A stretch of 64,000 bases of DNA from Dioszegia crocea. Its lineage: Eukaryota > Basidiomycota > Tremellomycetes > Tremellales > Bulleribasidiaceae. Positions within the stretch are counted from its first letter, which is position 1. Every line of letters starts with the position of its first letter. Made by a program: the position numbers and the translations under genes. Positions 35,175 to 48,602 of this stretch are shown piece by piece. Where the stretch lies: positions 301,641 through 365,640 of the forward strand of contig BCKK01000001.1 in NCBI GenBank assembly GCA_001600615.1. Direction: 5' to 3'. The notes beneath the pieces are model-generated. The model was not told the DNA's origin, did not search any database, and saw only the letters and a program-made list of their open reading frames with translations.

Positions 35175-37070
35175 TCAACTGACCTCATTTTGCAGCAAGA
35201 ATCCCACTCTGCGCTGTGACTTTGGCGCCGTCCTCCCACCCGTCGTCCGCATTTCCTGACACACAAAGCTGTCTGGAGGTCCCGCCCAATCATCCAGCAC
35301 ATAATTCCCACCGGTATGCTGCTGTTCGTCCCTGTTTCCAAACAGATCCAGCGCGAGCTGGGTATGCGACACCCCACCGTACGTCGTCACGCACCGGGGG
35401 TTGACAAGGATTCGAGCCGGGGTATAAGCCGAGTTGGGGACAAGGTACGCAGATGCCGGAAGGGGTTCGAGGGGTTCTGGGGGTTCCTGGACTTCTTCAT
35501 CGATAGCATCGACATCGGTCCCTTGCTCATCATCCGCCGTTGGGGGTTCTTGATTTTTGCCTCCCATTTGTCTCTTGTGTAAACCCGCCTCATTCTCATC
35601 CGCCTTCACAACTGCCCTTGGTCCATCTTCCGTCTCTTCAATCTCTACCTCCGGCTCGGGGTCATACGCCCTTTCCACCACGCCCAACTCTCTCTTCCTT
35701 GGCGCATTGTCCAATCCCCGCTTATGCCCACCCGTCAATTTAACGTGTCCCGCCCGCTTCCCATCCTTCAACCCACCCGTCGCTGCGTCCGACCACAAAT
35801 CGCGGCAGAACCACATTTGCGTCGAGTCCATGCACTGCGTTTCGGGGTCCCAGTCGGGCTGATCCTGCGTCGTAGACAGATTATGGGAGAGGGGAGAGGC
35901 TCGATATGCGATATCGCGGTAGTAAGATTGTTCGGGGTCGACAACGTGGGTACCGGATTCGCAGCAGAAGACCTGGAACGGGAGGTGTCCCTTGTATCGC
36001 TCCGTTCCAGCCGCATCTCGCGGTGGTCCTGCCTCGGGCTTGGAGTTGGATTTTGCCTGTCTGAATAGGTTCCCTTCGATATCACGCGTGCGCCATCTGA
36101 CATTAGCCCCATTCCAAAAAGACCTAACGTACCGATCGGAAAAGATGAAGAAACCATTGTGCTCCGCCCAATCCATCCCGCATACCAGCGCCGCGCCATT
36201 CACCTCGCTCACCCTCAGACTCTCAAGGACGTCATTGGGGCACGTGAAGCCCTTCAACCAGATCACTCGGTGGAATTTGATACTCCGCTTCTTCCACAAT
36301 TCATGCAGTGGCTCCAGCGCCAAATTACGCGCATACGCCTCTTCCAGGGGGTAGTATGACGCCGAGGGATCGACAGTCATTGCTGGTACGCGCCTGATAC
36401 GGAAGGCAATACCGAGGATGGTGAGGATTGACTCGCAGAGGTCGGCCAGGGTAGGTGTAGCGTCTGCCGAGTCCATATCCAGCATCGAGACGAAGAGATT
36501 TCTCGTCCCGAGCCGTCTGGCAACTTGTATGATGATTGCCAATTGATCGACGAGGAAGTGGTCGGCCGAGTGGATAGTGATGGCAATGTAGTATAGATTA
36601 TCCTGGGAGGAAAGATCCTCGTACTTGTCATCTCGACTGTTCTGACCGAACGGTCGGATGAGGGTAGGGCAAGCTGCCGCTACCCACCCGTTGAACTGCA
36701 GGAGGTCATCCACCACAGTCCGCATGACTTGGGTATCAAGATGCGCCGTATCTCTCGCCGTGATGAATGGCTTTTGGAACCGTGTCCAAAAGTCCATAAT
36801 TCCATCATGGACTTCCTCGTCAAACATATCCGGCCGCTCATCCCGCCCTATCCGAGCTTGGAGGAATGGGTATTTGGCAGTATCGAGGTATTTATCGGTG
36901 AGGAGGACGCGTTCGAGCACGCCGTGAGAGGTGATTTCTTCCGAGTGGGAAGGGGAAGAGAAGAAGAAGGAGCGAATGAGGAAGAATCCTACGGCGGCCA
37001 GCACGAGACGGACGAGGTATCGCTGTGCTGAATGCCGATTGGGTAGGCCGCCAGAAGGCGGAGGCGCCAT
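35175..37070 (-). CDS. CAP59/CMT1-family mannosyltransferase-like protein
   Basis: About 619 residues, type II membrane topology: a short cytosolic N-terminus, an anchor (LVRLVLAAVGFFLIRSFFF), then a lumenal domain. The core reads YYIAITIHSADHFLVDQLAI, RNLFVSMLDMDSADATPTLA DLCESILTILGI, RVIWLKGFTCPNDVLESLR, GAALVCGMDWAEHNGFFIFS and WRTRDIEGNLF, matching the family that includes C. neoformans Cap59 and Cmt1. A 36-base intron (in the FSDR|WRT segment) is in frame, so the unspliced frame is also open. Late motifs: FQVFCCESGTHVVDP and RILVNPRCVTTYGG. Between them sits a low-complexity acidic insert of about 130 residues. The family acts in capsule or secretory glycan mannosylation; exact orthology to Cap59 versus paralogs cannot be decided by eye. 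Confidence 0.85.
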   Translation of the reverse strand: MAPPPSGGLPNRHSAQRYLVRLVLAAVGFFLIRSFFFSSPSHSEEITSHGVLERVLLTDKYLDTAKYPFLQARIGRDERPDMFDEEVHDGIMDFWTRFQKPFITARDTAHLDTQVMRTVVDDLLQFNGWVAAACPTLIRPFGQNSRDDKYEDLSSQDNLYYIAITIHSADHFLVDQLAIIIQVARRLGTRNLFVSMLDMDSADATPTLADLCESILTILGIAFRIRRVPAMTVDPSASYYPLEEAYARNLALEPLHELWKKRSIKFHRVIWLKGFTCPNDVLESLRVSEVNGAALVCGMDWAEHNGFFIFSDRYVRSFWNGANVRWRTRDIEGNLFRQAKSNSKPEAGPPRDAAGTERYKGHLPFQVFCCESGTHVVDPEQSYYRDIAYRASPLSHNLSTTQDQPDWDPETQCMDSTQMWFCRDLWSDAATGGLKDGKRAGHVKLTGGHKRGLDNAPRKRELGVVERAYDPEPEVEIEETEDGPRAVVKADENEAGLHKRQMGGKNQEPPTADDEQGTDVDAIDEEVQEPPEPLEPLPASAYLVPNSAYTPARILVNPRCVTTYGGVSHTQLALDLFGNRDEQQHTGGNYVLDDWAGPPDSFVCQEMRTTGGRTAPKSQRRVGFLLQNEVS

Positions 37071-37506
37071 GATGGGGGAAGAGGGACGGGGCGTTGTGGG
37101 TCGGGGATGCCGACGACGTGATTCGTTGAACCCCTTGTTGGGGAGGAATGATTGAGCTGGCGATTAGTATGTGCAGTGAAAGGGACAGGTGAGAGTGAAA
37201 TCTTACAGGAGACGGAAATTTTGACAAAGGCAGAGAGCTACGCTAGGTAGCTCAAAGAATGCGGGAAAGGTTCAGCGCCGGGCCTGCATCTACTGCGACT
37301 GGGATAGTAGACCTTTGCGTATGCTTCGTAGATAGTGGAGAGATGTAGGATCTGGTGCGAGGTATAGTGATGGAAATCTTAGGCGCGTTCCTAGCTATCT
37401 TGGCCCCTGAAAAGGCGCGAGGCGAGCTCCGCCACATGGGAACAATCCGTGCGTATTTTTATGGCTATAAATTCACTAGAAGCTACATTGGCTACGTATA
37501 GATCGC

Positions 37507-40003
37507 TCACATACTCCCTCCGACAGATTCTAGAGTCTGCATATTAGCCTTATACTAGCCGAGCCCGAAAAAATCTACTCACAAATCCACTCGCGACGGG
37601 TCCATCCAAAATATCGAGCTCCTCCTTGCTGATGCCGAGGCGAGGGACAATGTACATCCGGATAGGGACCAGAAGCATGATGATGATTGGGAAACCGATT
37701 GCAGCTATTGTCTGCGTACATCAGCTCGTAGTTCTGACGATGTGTAAGACCAAGACTTACCTGAGTAATTGCAAATGTCGCACCGAAGCCAATCAACTCG
37801 ACGATCAAGAAGATCAATATCCTCGATCGCCGGACTTTGTTCAGCGGCTCAGCGGGGCTGATGGCTTTCCGATCTCTGATTAGGTAGAGCATCTTCTCCG
37901 TCACGCCTGACGTCAACAGAGCTGCTGTGCCCATGTACCACTACGATCGTCAGCACATCGTCTTCAGTCGGAAAAGGGGAGACATACGAAGAGCCCCGCC
38001 ATGACACCCTTAGGGATTAAGCCCAAGACATGCTGGAATGGCTTCGTCATCAATACCAGGCCTGTCGAGTCAGCTTATATCTCACAGGGCATCGACCACA
38101 CTCACACAGTAAGCCCTGCGCCAGATTGGACACTCTCTGCTCCACAACAGCCACCGGAACCTCTTTCCTCTGCGCCCTCTCCTCCACTTCTCCCTTCTTC
38201 GGTACATCCCCTTGCTCACGCTCACTCCGTCCCCTGCTCAATCTCCGCTTCAATCCATTCCCATCGCCCCCAGAAGCCGACAAACGACCATTGTCCATAT
38301 CGGTCATTCTCACCCCAGACTCATCGCCCCTTTGCCCCGACACAGGCGTACTGACCGCCGTCCGATCATCGTCCTCATAGCCCATAATGACCAAACTGGC
38401 CGTATGTAATGGTGCCTGCGGGATAAGGCCATTGGGCGCCGGCAAACCAAGAAGACCAGCAAGGAAAGTTGTAATTCCCAATAAGAAGAAATCCCAGTGG
38501 AATCCGGGAGGTTTGCGGAGTGGGAACTCTGTGCCTTGCGCAATGAGGGACTAGGGTTTAGCGGGAGACGAAAGCGGAGACTTACAGATACGTTTGCGTC
38601 AAAGTAGAAGAGGATGAAGAGGATTAGACCGAATGGGCAGGCGATACCGACGTACATTGCGTCAAGCTCCCAAAAGCGGACGAGCCACGGTCGGTTGTTG
38701 GCTGGAACAAAGCTTTGTTCAATGACAGGTAGGGTCATTCCTGCTTCTCGAATTGCCCTATGTCCAGTCAGTATGATAACTTATTGCTAAGAGTTGACAT
38801 GGACATACCCGTTGAAGTAACCCCAGTAGGCTAACCCGCTGGTAGCAATGACTGTAATGGGCATTCCATAGTCTGCACAGAACCGCCTGAAACCCCTCGA
38901 TATGTATCCAGACTCAGCTACGGCGGTGAAGTAGTGTGGAGTGACAAGCATAAGTACTGCCAGACTGCAAACATCAGCTCAAGACATATCATCGCCACTG
39001 TCGCACTCACATAATGCCCAAGAAAGCCGAACCAGTACTGCTCTCTCCAAACTGCCGCTCCACGACTTGTATGCCATACTGCACATAAACAGCCGCGACG
39101 TAGAATCCAAAAGTATCACACGAGAATCGTGTAACGTATTTCAACAGCGAGACGCCGTTGCCCAATGCGACTATCCAGTGGAATATTGCGCCCCAGAGGT
39201 ATACCCAGCCGATGAAATGGAGGTAGACTGGCGGGTTTGCGCGGGTTTCGATAATGTCGTAGATTACTTTATTGAAGACTGTAATCGGGCCTAAGTTATC
39301 AGCGGAGGTCATAATGGTAGGAAGACTGAATTCAGACGGACCTGTGACTCCTGAAATGAGTAAAGGTTGACCACCGAAGAAAGACGCAAAGAAGGCAGCC
39401 ATGAACTGGGTGGATCAGCGCAGAATTTCGTATTAGCACTAGATGCACTGACTGATGATAGCAGAACTTCTTGCACGCCGTATTGTCCAGTCGTTTCCTG
39501 TCGAGTCAGCTGGGAGTGCCCGAGAAAAGGAGGTTGAAGCTCAACCTACAATAAGATCCAGCGAGAATGCAATACCAGGGAAGACGTTCGCAAAGAAGAT
39601 GAACTACTCAGTCAGCACAGGCACATCGGGATAGTCATGATGCTATCAATCAACATTTTTAACATACCCAAGTAGCGGGTACGACCCGATAATTCCAGGC
39701 ATCAGTCCAATCACTCCCATAATACGGCGCTCTCGCCACTAGATCCCGCCACATCCCTCTCCCAATCTTCGTATACCACTTCCCTGACCGGCCCTTATCT
39801 ACTCCTGCCTGAGCAGGATCATCATGACGCAAACCCTGCGATTGTGACTCTCGGCGGACAGGCGTTGTCGTCCCAGATTCGATATCCCGTTCTTCCTGCT
39901 CGAGATAGCCGCCTACTCCACCATGTTCGCTCGATGATGACGCGGCTGGTGTAGCTGATGGATCGAGATGAGTCGCTCCAGAGGGAGATCGTCTGTGCGG
40001 CAT
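37507..40003 (-). CDS. BOR1: Boron/anion transporter Bor1 (SLC4 family)
   Basis: Start MPHRRSPSGATHLDPSATPA, with a cytosolic N-terminus of about 110 residues ending SDWTDAWNYRVVPATW. Small exons then give the conserved helices FIFFANVFPGIAFSLDLI, TTGQYGVQEVLLSS, FMAAFFASFFGGQPLLISGV TG and PITVFNKVIYDIIE, then ADYGMPITVIATSGLAYWGY, LLGITTFLAGLLGLPAPNGL IPQAPLHT and LGLIPKGVMAGLFWYMGTAA L. FGGQPLLI and NGLIPQAPLHT are standard Bor1/HCO3-transporter family sequences. The C-terminus reads PIRMYIVPRLGISKEELDIL DGPVASGF; a final intron joins TLESVGGSM-stop at 37507. Members export borate or transport anions at the plasma membrane. A Ser/Arg-rich cytosolic loop (about 38100-38380) is lineage-specific. 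Confidence 0.9.
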
Positions 40004-40560
40004 CTTGGATACGGCCAGCCCTGACTCGAAGGTTTTCACGCTTGTCGGTCGAGGTGTTGTGGTTGTTGTTGACGAAATCTCAAAATTTGGAAAGAAATGG
40101 ATGAAGAGCTTTGGGATGAAGTCTGACTCGAATCTAATCAGCTCAAGCTGAGCGCTCAGAGATGAAGTCCAATGCGCCGCGAGGAACAAGATGTAGTCTA
40201 CAGGGTGGGTGTCAAACTAAAATCCCTCATGATGGATTTTGGTCAGATCCCAACTCCACTCGTACTCCACTACGGCGAACCGGATCCGGTCCCGGGGCAC
40301 CAGATTTTACGGCAGCCAAGTCAGATCTCGGTGGCTTCTCGGTCGATTGGATCGATCCATCATCCAGCAGTGTAGAAGCGATGGGGCATGCAGCCGGTAG
40401 CACTGCTTTACGCAGCGGGCTAGGGCCGGTGAGGTAGCAGTTGTGATTAGATTGAGAGGTGCGCCAACGTCCAGAAAGATAGGAACGAAAAGGGGCTTCC
40501 ATTTCACTGCCGACTAACGGTGTTACATTCTGCTTCTCATTCTCATGACGCATTCACAGC
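40004..40560. other. Intergenic, nothing recognised
   Basis: Promoter side of BOR1 and 3' side of the DUF427 gene. No coding signal, repeat or RNA gene is visible. Confidence 0.4.
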
Positions 40561-41121
40561 CTACACGGGCGGGACGCCAACCTTCAACCCTGCCTTCCCA
40601 ACGTAGAATGCTACTCGACCCTCAATCTGCTCAGCGCCCTTCTTGGGAGTAGGGTAAAACCTGCCAGTCAGCAATGGGCCCTTTGTGACAGAAATAGGGG
40701 GACATACCAAGCGATATCTTTGATCTCTTTCCCATCTTCGCCTTTGTAGTTGAAGTAGTTTGCCGTTCCTGAGTTATCAGCTGATTCCTCTACAGAAACC
40801 TCAATGTCACAGATGTAGGGAGTATGATTCTGCCTGACCCAAAGGCATGGTCTGTAAGAAAAGAGACTTACCCTTCCATCCGCATGTGGTGTGCGTGTCA
40901 GACTCGGTATATCGACTTCGATCAATAAGGGCCGATTCTTTAAAGTACCAGCTGTAACATAAGCATCTCCCTTTTGTCATATCGATAAGGAAGGCCTAGT
41001 TATTCGATCTGGCCCCAGGGTGCTCGACTTACTTTCCCTCAACCTTGGTCAAATCACTCGTCATGGCTCTCGCGAGCACTTTGTCACCTAGGAGAATAGC
41101 GGTTTGCTGGTCTGCGCTCAT
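40561..41121 (-). CDS. DUF427 domain protein
   Basis: Small protein of about 110 residues in four exons. It starts MSADQQTAILLGDKVLARAM. Splicing gives EGNWYFKESALIDRSRYTES, DTHTTCGWKGTANYFNYKGE and DIAWFYPTPKKGAEQIEGRV AFYVGKAGLKVGVPPV-stop. The ordered motifs W.FxxSA, HTxCxWKGxAxYF, AWxYPxPxxxAxxIxGRVAFY define DUF427, a small beta-rich fold of unproven function found in bacteria and fungi. The frame only appears after the introns near 41033-40951, 40868-40780 and 40705-40660 are removed, so an automatic caller could miss it. Confidence 0.88.
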
Positions 41122-42013
41122 TTTGACTGCGCCTGTACTATGGATGTTGTGGAGTCAAGGTGGAAGAAGGGCGAAGGATGGGCAGGATCGATAAGTCTGC
41201 TTCTCAAGCGATGGTCAGCGGATACAAGAAGCATCGGAGACCGAGACGGACAGCTGACAGGTATTGCGTCATCGAGCATCTCCACCCGTTTCAACCTCTT
41301 GCACCGTTTCACCTCTGGCCATTCCTTATACTGCTCAATGGACGGTCGACAAGAGTAGTATACAGTAAAACCGGGATGACCCCATACATTTACGCTTCAG
41401 CGCCTTTTGAGTGTTATGCAACTATATAAACGAAGCTTTATTTACGCATCTAATATGAAAGGTCTAGATTTCTAAAATAAAGCGTCATTTGGGGTGGCTG
41501 CGCCAATTCGTACTGGTACAAAGTGATCCGGGTCGGTCGATGGGTCTATGGTGGAGTCGCTGGGAGAAAAGGAGTGAAACGGATAAAAATCCAGTATCGG
41601 AGTTGTTGGATGGTAGGGGTTGTTACTATAAGGTTGACGACGTTTGTAATGTTCGATGTAATGTGTAGGGGGGAAAGGGTCGACTCGTCGTTGGTCAGGC
41701 CGGATGATTGAGCTCTTTGTCTCCCTGAAGGGGGAAAGCCCGCAATAAAGCCCAAAAATGAAAAGTCTAGGGGAGAGGGAGTTTCGTTAAAACGTCGTCA
41801 GGGTCGTAATTGTGCCATCTTGGGCGCCGAGAATGTGGAGTTTTTGCGTTTTTCCGGGATATACGAGTCTGGGGGGTATCGATATGGTGAAAGGAAGGAA
41901 GGGATGTGCAGATTGTATGTGGAGTCGAGAGGAGAGGGAGGGAAGGGATGATCGGTCGAGGTAGGTGTCGGAAGGATAGAAGGGAATGGCTCGACCGGTG
42001 CCCAAGACGGCAT
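41122..42013. other. Intergenic; 3' region of DED1 and promoter of DUF427 gene
   Basis: No gene supported. It contains a TATATAAA (plus strand, about 41412-41420) and a 9-bp inverted repeat GCTTTATTT/AAATAAAGC at 41435-41443 and 41475-41483. DED1 typically has a long 3' UTR, which could occupy 41480-42013. Confidence 0.4.
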
Positions 42014-44110
<2,097 letters not shown>

Positions 44111-44582
44111 AGTGCTTATTTGCAGTTGTTTGATTGATAAGGTCAAAGGGGAGTTGTTTGAAAAGTGAGTGGCGAAGTGGCGAGCTAGGTATTTATCCGT
44201 CTAGGACTGTTTGATTTTCTCCTTGTCTATGAAGAGAAGAGAAAGAAAGGACAGTCGGGGTGAGGGGGATGTATGTGTCGGAGGGGTGGAGTACTGTGTG
44301 AGTAAGGGAGGATTGTCTCTTTTAGAGATGGTGGACAAGGGAGTGAAGGAAAATCTTTTCCTCAGCAGTCAAAAAGGATCCGGGTCCCCGCATTCCCCAG
44401 TCGCGTGGCACAAAGATGAATGGGATAAAATAGCTAAAGGCAATAAATACCGCGGCGATCACCGTAAGTCGCGTGTTCAGCGGACGCGTCAGGCTCAAAC
44501 TCAAAGACACCCATTAGGAGGCAAACACTGCTGCAAGTGAAGCAATAATCACTGTCCCTACCTCAGATCAGCTCGCATAACA

Positions 44583-45394
44583 ATGGTAGGTCCTCAGAAC
44601 GGTCGCTTGAGATTCTGGCTGACCGATCTAGTCCGGAAACGCAGGTAAAGCTCTCTCTTCCGGACCTGCCATCACCAACCACATCCCCCTTCAGCTTGCC
44701 ACCCAACTCTGCACACCGCATCTCACCTTCAAGTCCACAGCTCATGTCTAGAATACAAAGAGGCCTTTGCACTATTTGACAAGAGAGGGAATGGGCAGGT
44801 CCCCCGCGAATCCCTCGGAGCGCTATTGAGATCGCTGGGCCAGAACCCTACCCAGGCCGAGGTGGGGCAATTGGAGCAGAGCGTCTCGACAGATTGTAAG
44901 TTGACGTGAGCCTATTCCGTGGTCAACACCCAACTAACGCTGAGTAGTTGGGTATGATCAATTCCTACAAATCCTTAACCGGAAAGATGGATGGAAGCCT
45001 GCCGGAACAGCAGGTGAGTCTGTTGCTCAATACCTTTGAACTCGAAAGAATGATGCTGATTTATACCAGACGAATTCATCAAGGGTTTCCAGGTGTTTGA
45101 TAAGGCTGGGAATGGATTCATTGGCGCAGGAGAATTGCGATATGTCTTGACGCAGCTAGGGGAGAAGATGTCGGATGAGGAGGTGGATGAGCTGTTGAAG
45201 GGTTTCCCAGTGCAGTGAGTGTTTTGCCGTCACTTGCTCAGGGGGAATAGGGGGTGACTATGGTTATTGCAGTGGCGGGGCGTGAGGAGAGGCATGGCTG
45301 GGGTTGAGATTATATACATTTGTCCAAAGGCTTACTCTTCAGGGACGGCCAAATCAACTATCACTCTTTCGTCCGCTCAATCCTGGCGCAATAG
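44583..45394 (+). CDS. MLC1: Myosin essential light chain Cdc4/Mlc1
   Basis: Spliced product: [40 protein letters not shown], then [80 protein letters not shown]. It aligns along its whole length with S. pombe Cdc4, the light chain of type II/V myosins in the contractile ring. EF-hand loops are degenerate, as in the family, so it is probably Ca-independent. The first coding exon is the ATG alone (44583-44585); intron 1 is about 45 bases, intron 2 about 110. The last intron (about 45215-45340) is longer than usual here. It is divergent from DED1. Confidence 0.92.
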
Positions 45395-46489
45395 GTGTGG
45401 GCGCATGGACATTACCCCTCTCCGTTATCAATTCTCAATCGGAGGGTCCTTGGGCACATCCAAGCCGAACGAGGAGATATTATAGTAGGGGGATGTGAGA
45501 CGGAGTTCATAGTCTGATGTAATGAAACTTACGACAAAACTATCGATACATCGTATCTGGTCTTGACATCCTTCAACGAGTCCAGCTGCAGTACTGAGGA
45601 CATAGAAAGAAGGGATGGATTCATTTTGACTGACACCTGATGAGTCATTCTATGTCGATCATGGTATCCCTAAACCGATGTCACCGAGCACAGGACCAAT
45701 TGACGAGCGACCTCGGGATCCCACTCAACCTCTTACAGCTGCAGCTTCTACTCGTGCTCCTGACATTTTGCCGACAACCTTGCTCATATCCACCCCCAAG
45801 TCCCAACGCCAGACCTAACAATTTTACATCTCGAAGCAGACGATATACTGAACGGGCGTCCGCTTTGCAAATTGGGTTGAGTATCGATAATCAGCGATTG
45901 TCCCCGGTCCCCCATCATCCTGTGGCTGTCGATATGATCAGGAGTCGAGATTGATCCCAAGCTCTCGTAGCTCTTGGACTCTCTTGGGCAAAATAAAAGC
46001 CTTTGCCTTCGCTTCGCTTCGGAGATCGGAGACTTGGCAGAGCCAGTTCAGGCCAGTTCCGGCCGTTACATACACGTTACACGCTTCCACGTGCCTGCGT
46101 GACTTGCCGCATCTTCTAGCGTGCAAACGCGGTCCCGAACAGAACACCGAGGATGTGCGCTAAAATAGCGTCGGGGCGTCAAGGGGAGACTAGTGACTTT
46201 AGCGGTGTATGTGGGTGTGCCTGAGTCGCGCGTCAGATCCCGACTTGGTTCCTGAGATTGGGACCGGCGTCGAGCTGTCTGGTGTTTTGCGCTCGATGCG
46301 CGATGGCGTCTCGTGTGTTTGATATGAGATGCTGCCCATCCCCTCAGACAGCGGGACACGATCTTGGTCCAGACTGGAAGCGAATGCATGATCATCCTCC
46401 CCACAACGGCCTAGACAACTCCTCCGGAGTCCCTCGGAGTCATCGGGCAATGTCCCGAGGTTGCCCCGGTACCTCCAGGAACCACCAAT
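45395..46489. other. Gene-poor region, left part
   Basis: No coding model, tRNA or repeat I can support. Only short frames without splice context occur. Confidence 0.4.
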
Positions 46490-46497
46490 TACTAGAT

Positions 46498-46897
46498 TAG
46501 GGCTGGGGGCCGAACCGGCTAGAAGATGTTGGGTCGCATGGGTTGGGTTCGAACCACGGGTTGGAACCGGGTTGGAACCCGCCGTCAGATTCAGCGACTG
46601 GGTTCATGGGTTCCATGGTCCAGTCTAGCCCCTAAACGGCATGTATGGCGCAGTTCCAGCAAGCCATCCGAGCATTCTGAGCGCTCCTCATGCCTGGCAA
46701 CATCCCTTGCCGAAACTCAGAAGCTCAGACAAGCCAAATGATGCTCAGCGGCGCGCACGGGCCGCTTTTGCCGACCCTGCACGTGACCATGCAACCCGGT
46801 CGCAACCGGGTTCGAACCAGCTCGGCCTCCGGAGGGCGGGTGACCTTCTGGGTTGCAACCGCCATTTGGGTTCCAACCGGTTCGACCCCCAGCCCTA
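46498..46897. mobile_element. Non-autonomous hAT-type MITE, 400 bp
   Basis: The termini are near-perfect inverted repeats: TAGGGCTGGGGG(C/T)CGAACC continuing to GG, 20 of 21 positions identical. The element is flanked on both sides by the same 8 bases, TACTAGAT (46490-46497 and 46898-46905). An 8-bp target-site duplication plus a TAGGG-type terminus is characteristic of the hAT superfamily. Inside both ends are clustered copies of the palindromic or near-palindromic motif GGGTT(C/G)GAACC (for example near 46548, 46559, 46570 and, inverted, near 46800-46890), resembling hAT subterminal transposase sites. It has no open frame, so a transposase elsewhere in the genome must have moved it. The intact duplication suggests a fairly recent insertion. 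Confidence 0.88.
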
Positions 46898-46905
46898 TAC
46901 TAGAT

Positions 46906-48292
46906 GTTCCTGATGAGTTTGCAAGTCGGCGTCTTTCATGAGCTCCGGCTGTATATACATAGGCACAGCTATCGAATGGCCGCATGGTGAATGTCTTGAG
47001 AATGGGCTAGAACGGGGGTCAATCAGAGCGATAACTTATCGTGATTTGCCACAAGTGTTCACGTTCGATCCAGTTGAAGCGGCTATATATGTACACCATG
47101 CATTGGTACGATCACTATCAGCACGCTGACAATCGGAGAAGACCTCTTTGATGTGACCTTCGCGCCGTGGCAGAACATAATCCGTCGATCTTTCCAAACG
47201 ATCGGTGGCGTCGTGTTCTGTGACGGCAACTGTCCTGTAATTAGCACATGTCCCTTTCCAGAATCAGATCCCCAGCTTTCCGCATCGTTCGAGAGTTTGA
47301 CCGCCGGCAATGTTCTGTGCAAGTGTAAGCGGTGAGACGGAAAGTGCTGAAGGCAAAGCAAGCAAGATTAATTGCTGTAGAGATATCTCGCTGAGATCGT
47401 ATGCTTGCCATGTCTCAAATCACACATGGCTGTTTCATAGAGTGTATGGTTCAGCGGCTAGACCGCCACGCCGCGACACGCGCTTGGGGACGCGCCCCGC
47501 GAGTGCCGGAACTTTACTAAACGAAACGTACACAACACGTCATCCTGCGACCCGTCCACGCGGGAATCTAAACCCCCGTGGTCAGCTTGTCATCCTTAAT
47601 TGCCGCTCTTGGCAGGTAGGGATCTGGTTCTGTCGGCCGTATGGGGCGTACCCTGTCACGCATTGCGGATTTTGGGCATGTGCGACGCAATCGGCGGCCA
47701 AAGTTTGGGTAAGCAGTCTTCCTCGGAGATATCTGGTGCAAACTTCCGAGGGTAATGAGAGGCACAGAATGTGTTCAAGCTTGCCTTCTGGCTCGAATCA
47801 CAATGCATTGCAATGGCTTGCAATGGTCCATGACTTTGAAAAATCCTCTTGCGATGCTGACATGCAAGGGGAAGATCGAGCATAACGAGATTGAAATGCA
47901 CTGATCGGGTAAACAGGGGTAAACTCAGGGATCTTCAGGGATGTCAGCCAGAAGATCCACATGTCCAAAGGTCAGCCGTAAGCCAAATGCCCAGGCCCAC
48001 AGGCCCAGCCCACGCCTATCTCGGCCGGCATTCGGTCTCTTCCAGCTGATTCCTCTCGGGAAGCAAGTCAACTCCCCGCTAGTCTCGGAGACAAACTTAC
48101 GATAACGAGTAGATGACGGATCGCTAATTCGATGATCGTCAGAAGGCGAGAAGGCACAGGGACGGGTCCGGGGATTTATGCATTATGCTCGTAAAGTGTA
48201 CGCGTGCGATCTACACCCGGCTCTTGCACAGCTGCTGCACAGTTGGCACCTCTCTCGGGGTCGTGGCATGCTCATGTTTGTGTGAATTCATT
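46906..48292. other. Gene-poor region between two MITEs
   Basis: No gene model survives. A 60-codon Cys-containing frame (47153-47335) follows a plausible TATA-like and intron-like stretch near 47085-47135, but the exons do not join in frame in any way I could find. GC-rich short palindromic runs occur near 47460-47510. Confidence 0.4.
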
Positions 48293-48301
48293 CACTCCTT
48301 C

Positions 48302-48593
48302 GATAACATATAACTGCACCACACGTTAATTATAACTGCACCACACTTTTTCACTTAGTAACTTGTGCATGCATCAACATTTTATTTTGAAAATTGCTAC
48401 ACTATACATGTAGGTGTCTGGGAGTCCGAATATCGATTAATATTTGGGACTTTGTATGCATAGAGTTGCATGAGGAACGCTCAAAGTTGGGATTTTGGTG
48501 GTCCCCCGGAACTCTACAGATTACCGAAAGCGGTAACTCTCCTTAGGAGTGTGGTGCAATTATCATTATGGTGTGGTGCAGTTATATGTTATC
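48302..48593. mobile_element. MITE with 9-bp TSD, probably Mutator-like, 292 bp
   Basis: The ends are inverted repeats of about 45 bp: the outer 23 bases are identical (starting GATAACATATAACTGCACCA), then 18 of the next 22 match. Each end contains the unit ATAACTGCACCACAC twice (one copy degenerate on the right). The element is flanked by CACTCCTTC on both sides (48293-48301 and 48594-48602). A 9-bp duplication points to the Mutator (MULE) superfamily, though other 9-bp-TSD families are possible. The interior is AT-rich, unlike the surrounding DNA, and has no coding capacity. Confidence 0.87.
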
Positions 48594-48602
48594 CACTCCT
48601 TC

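Noticed and set aside
46540..46900. GGTTCGAACC motifs resembling tRNA B boxes
   Set aside because: They occur many times in both orientations inside the MITE with no A box or cloverleaf; explained as subterminal repeats.
47153..47335. Short Cys-containing frame after TATA-like sequence
   Set aside because: A possible upstream exon near 47098 cannot be joined in frame, and the product ends abruptly; insufficient support.
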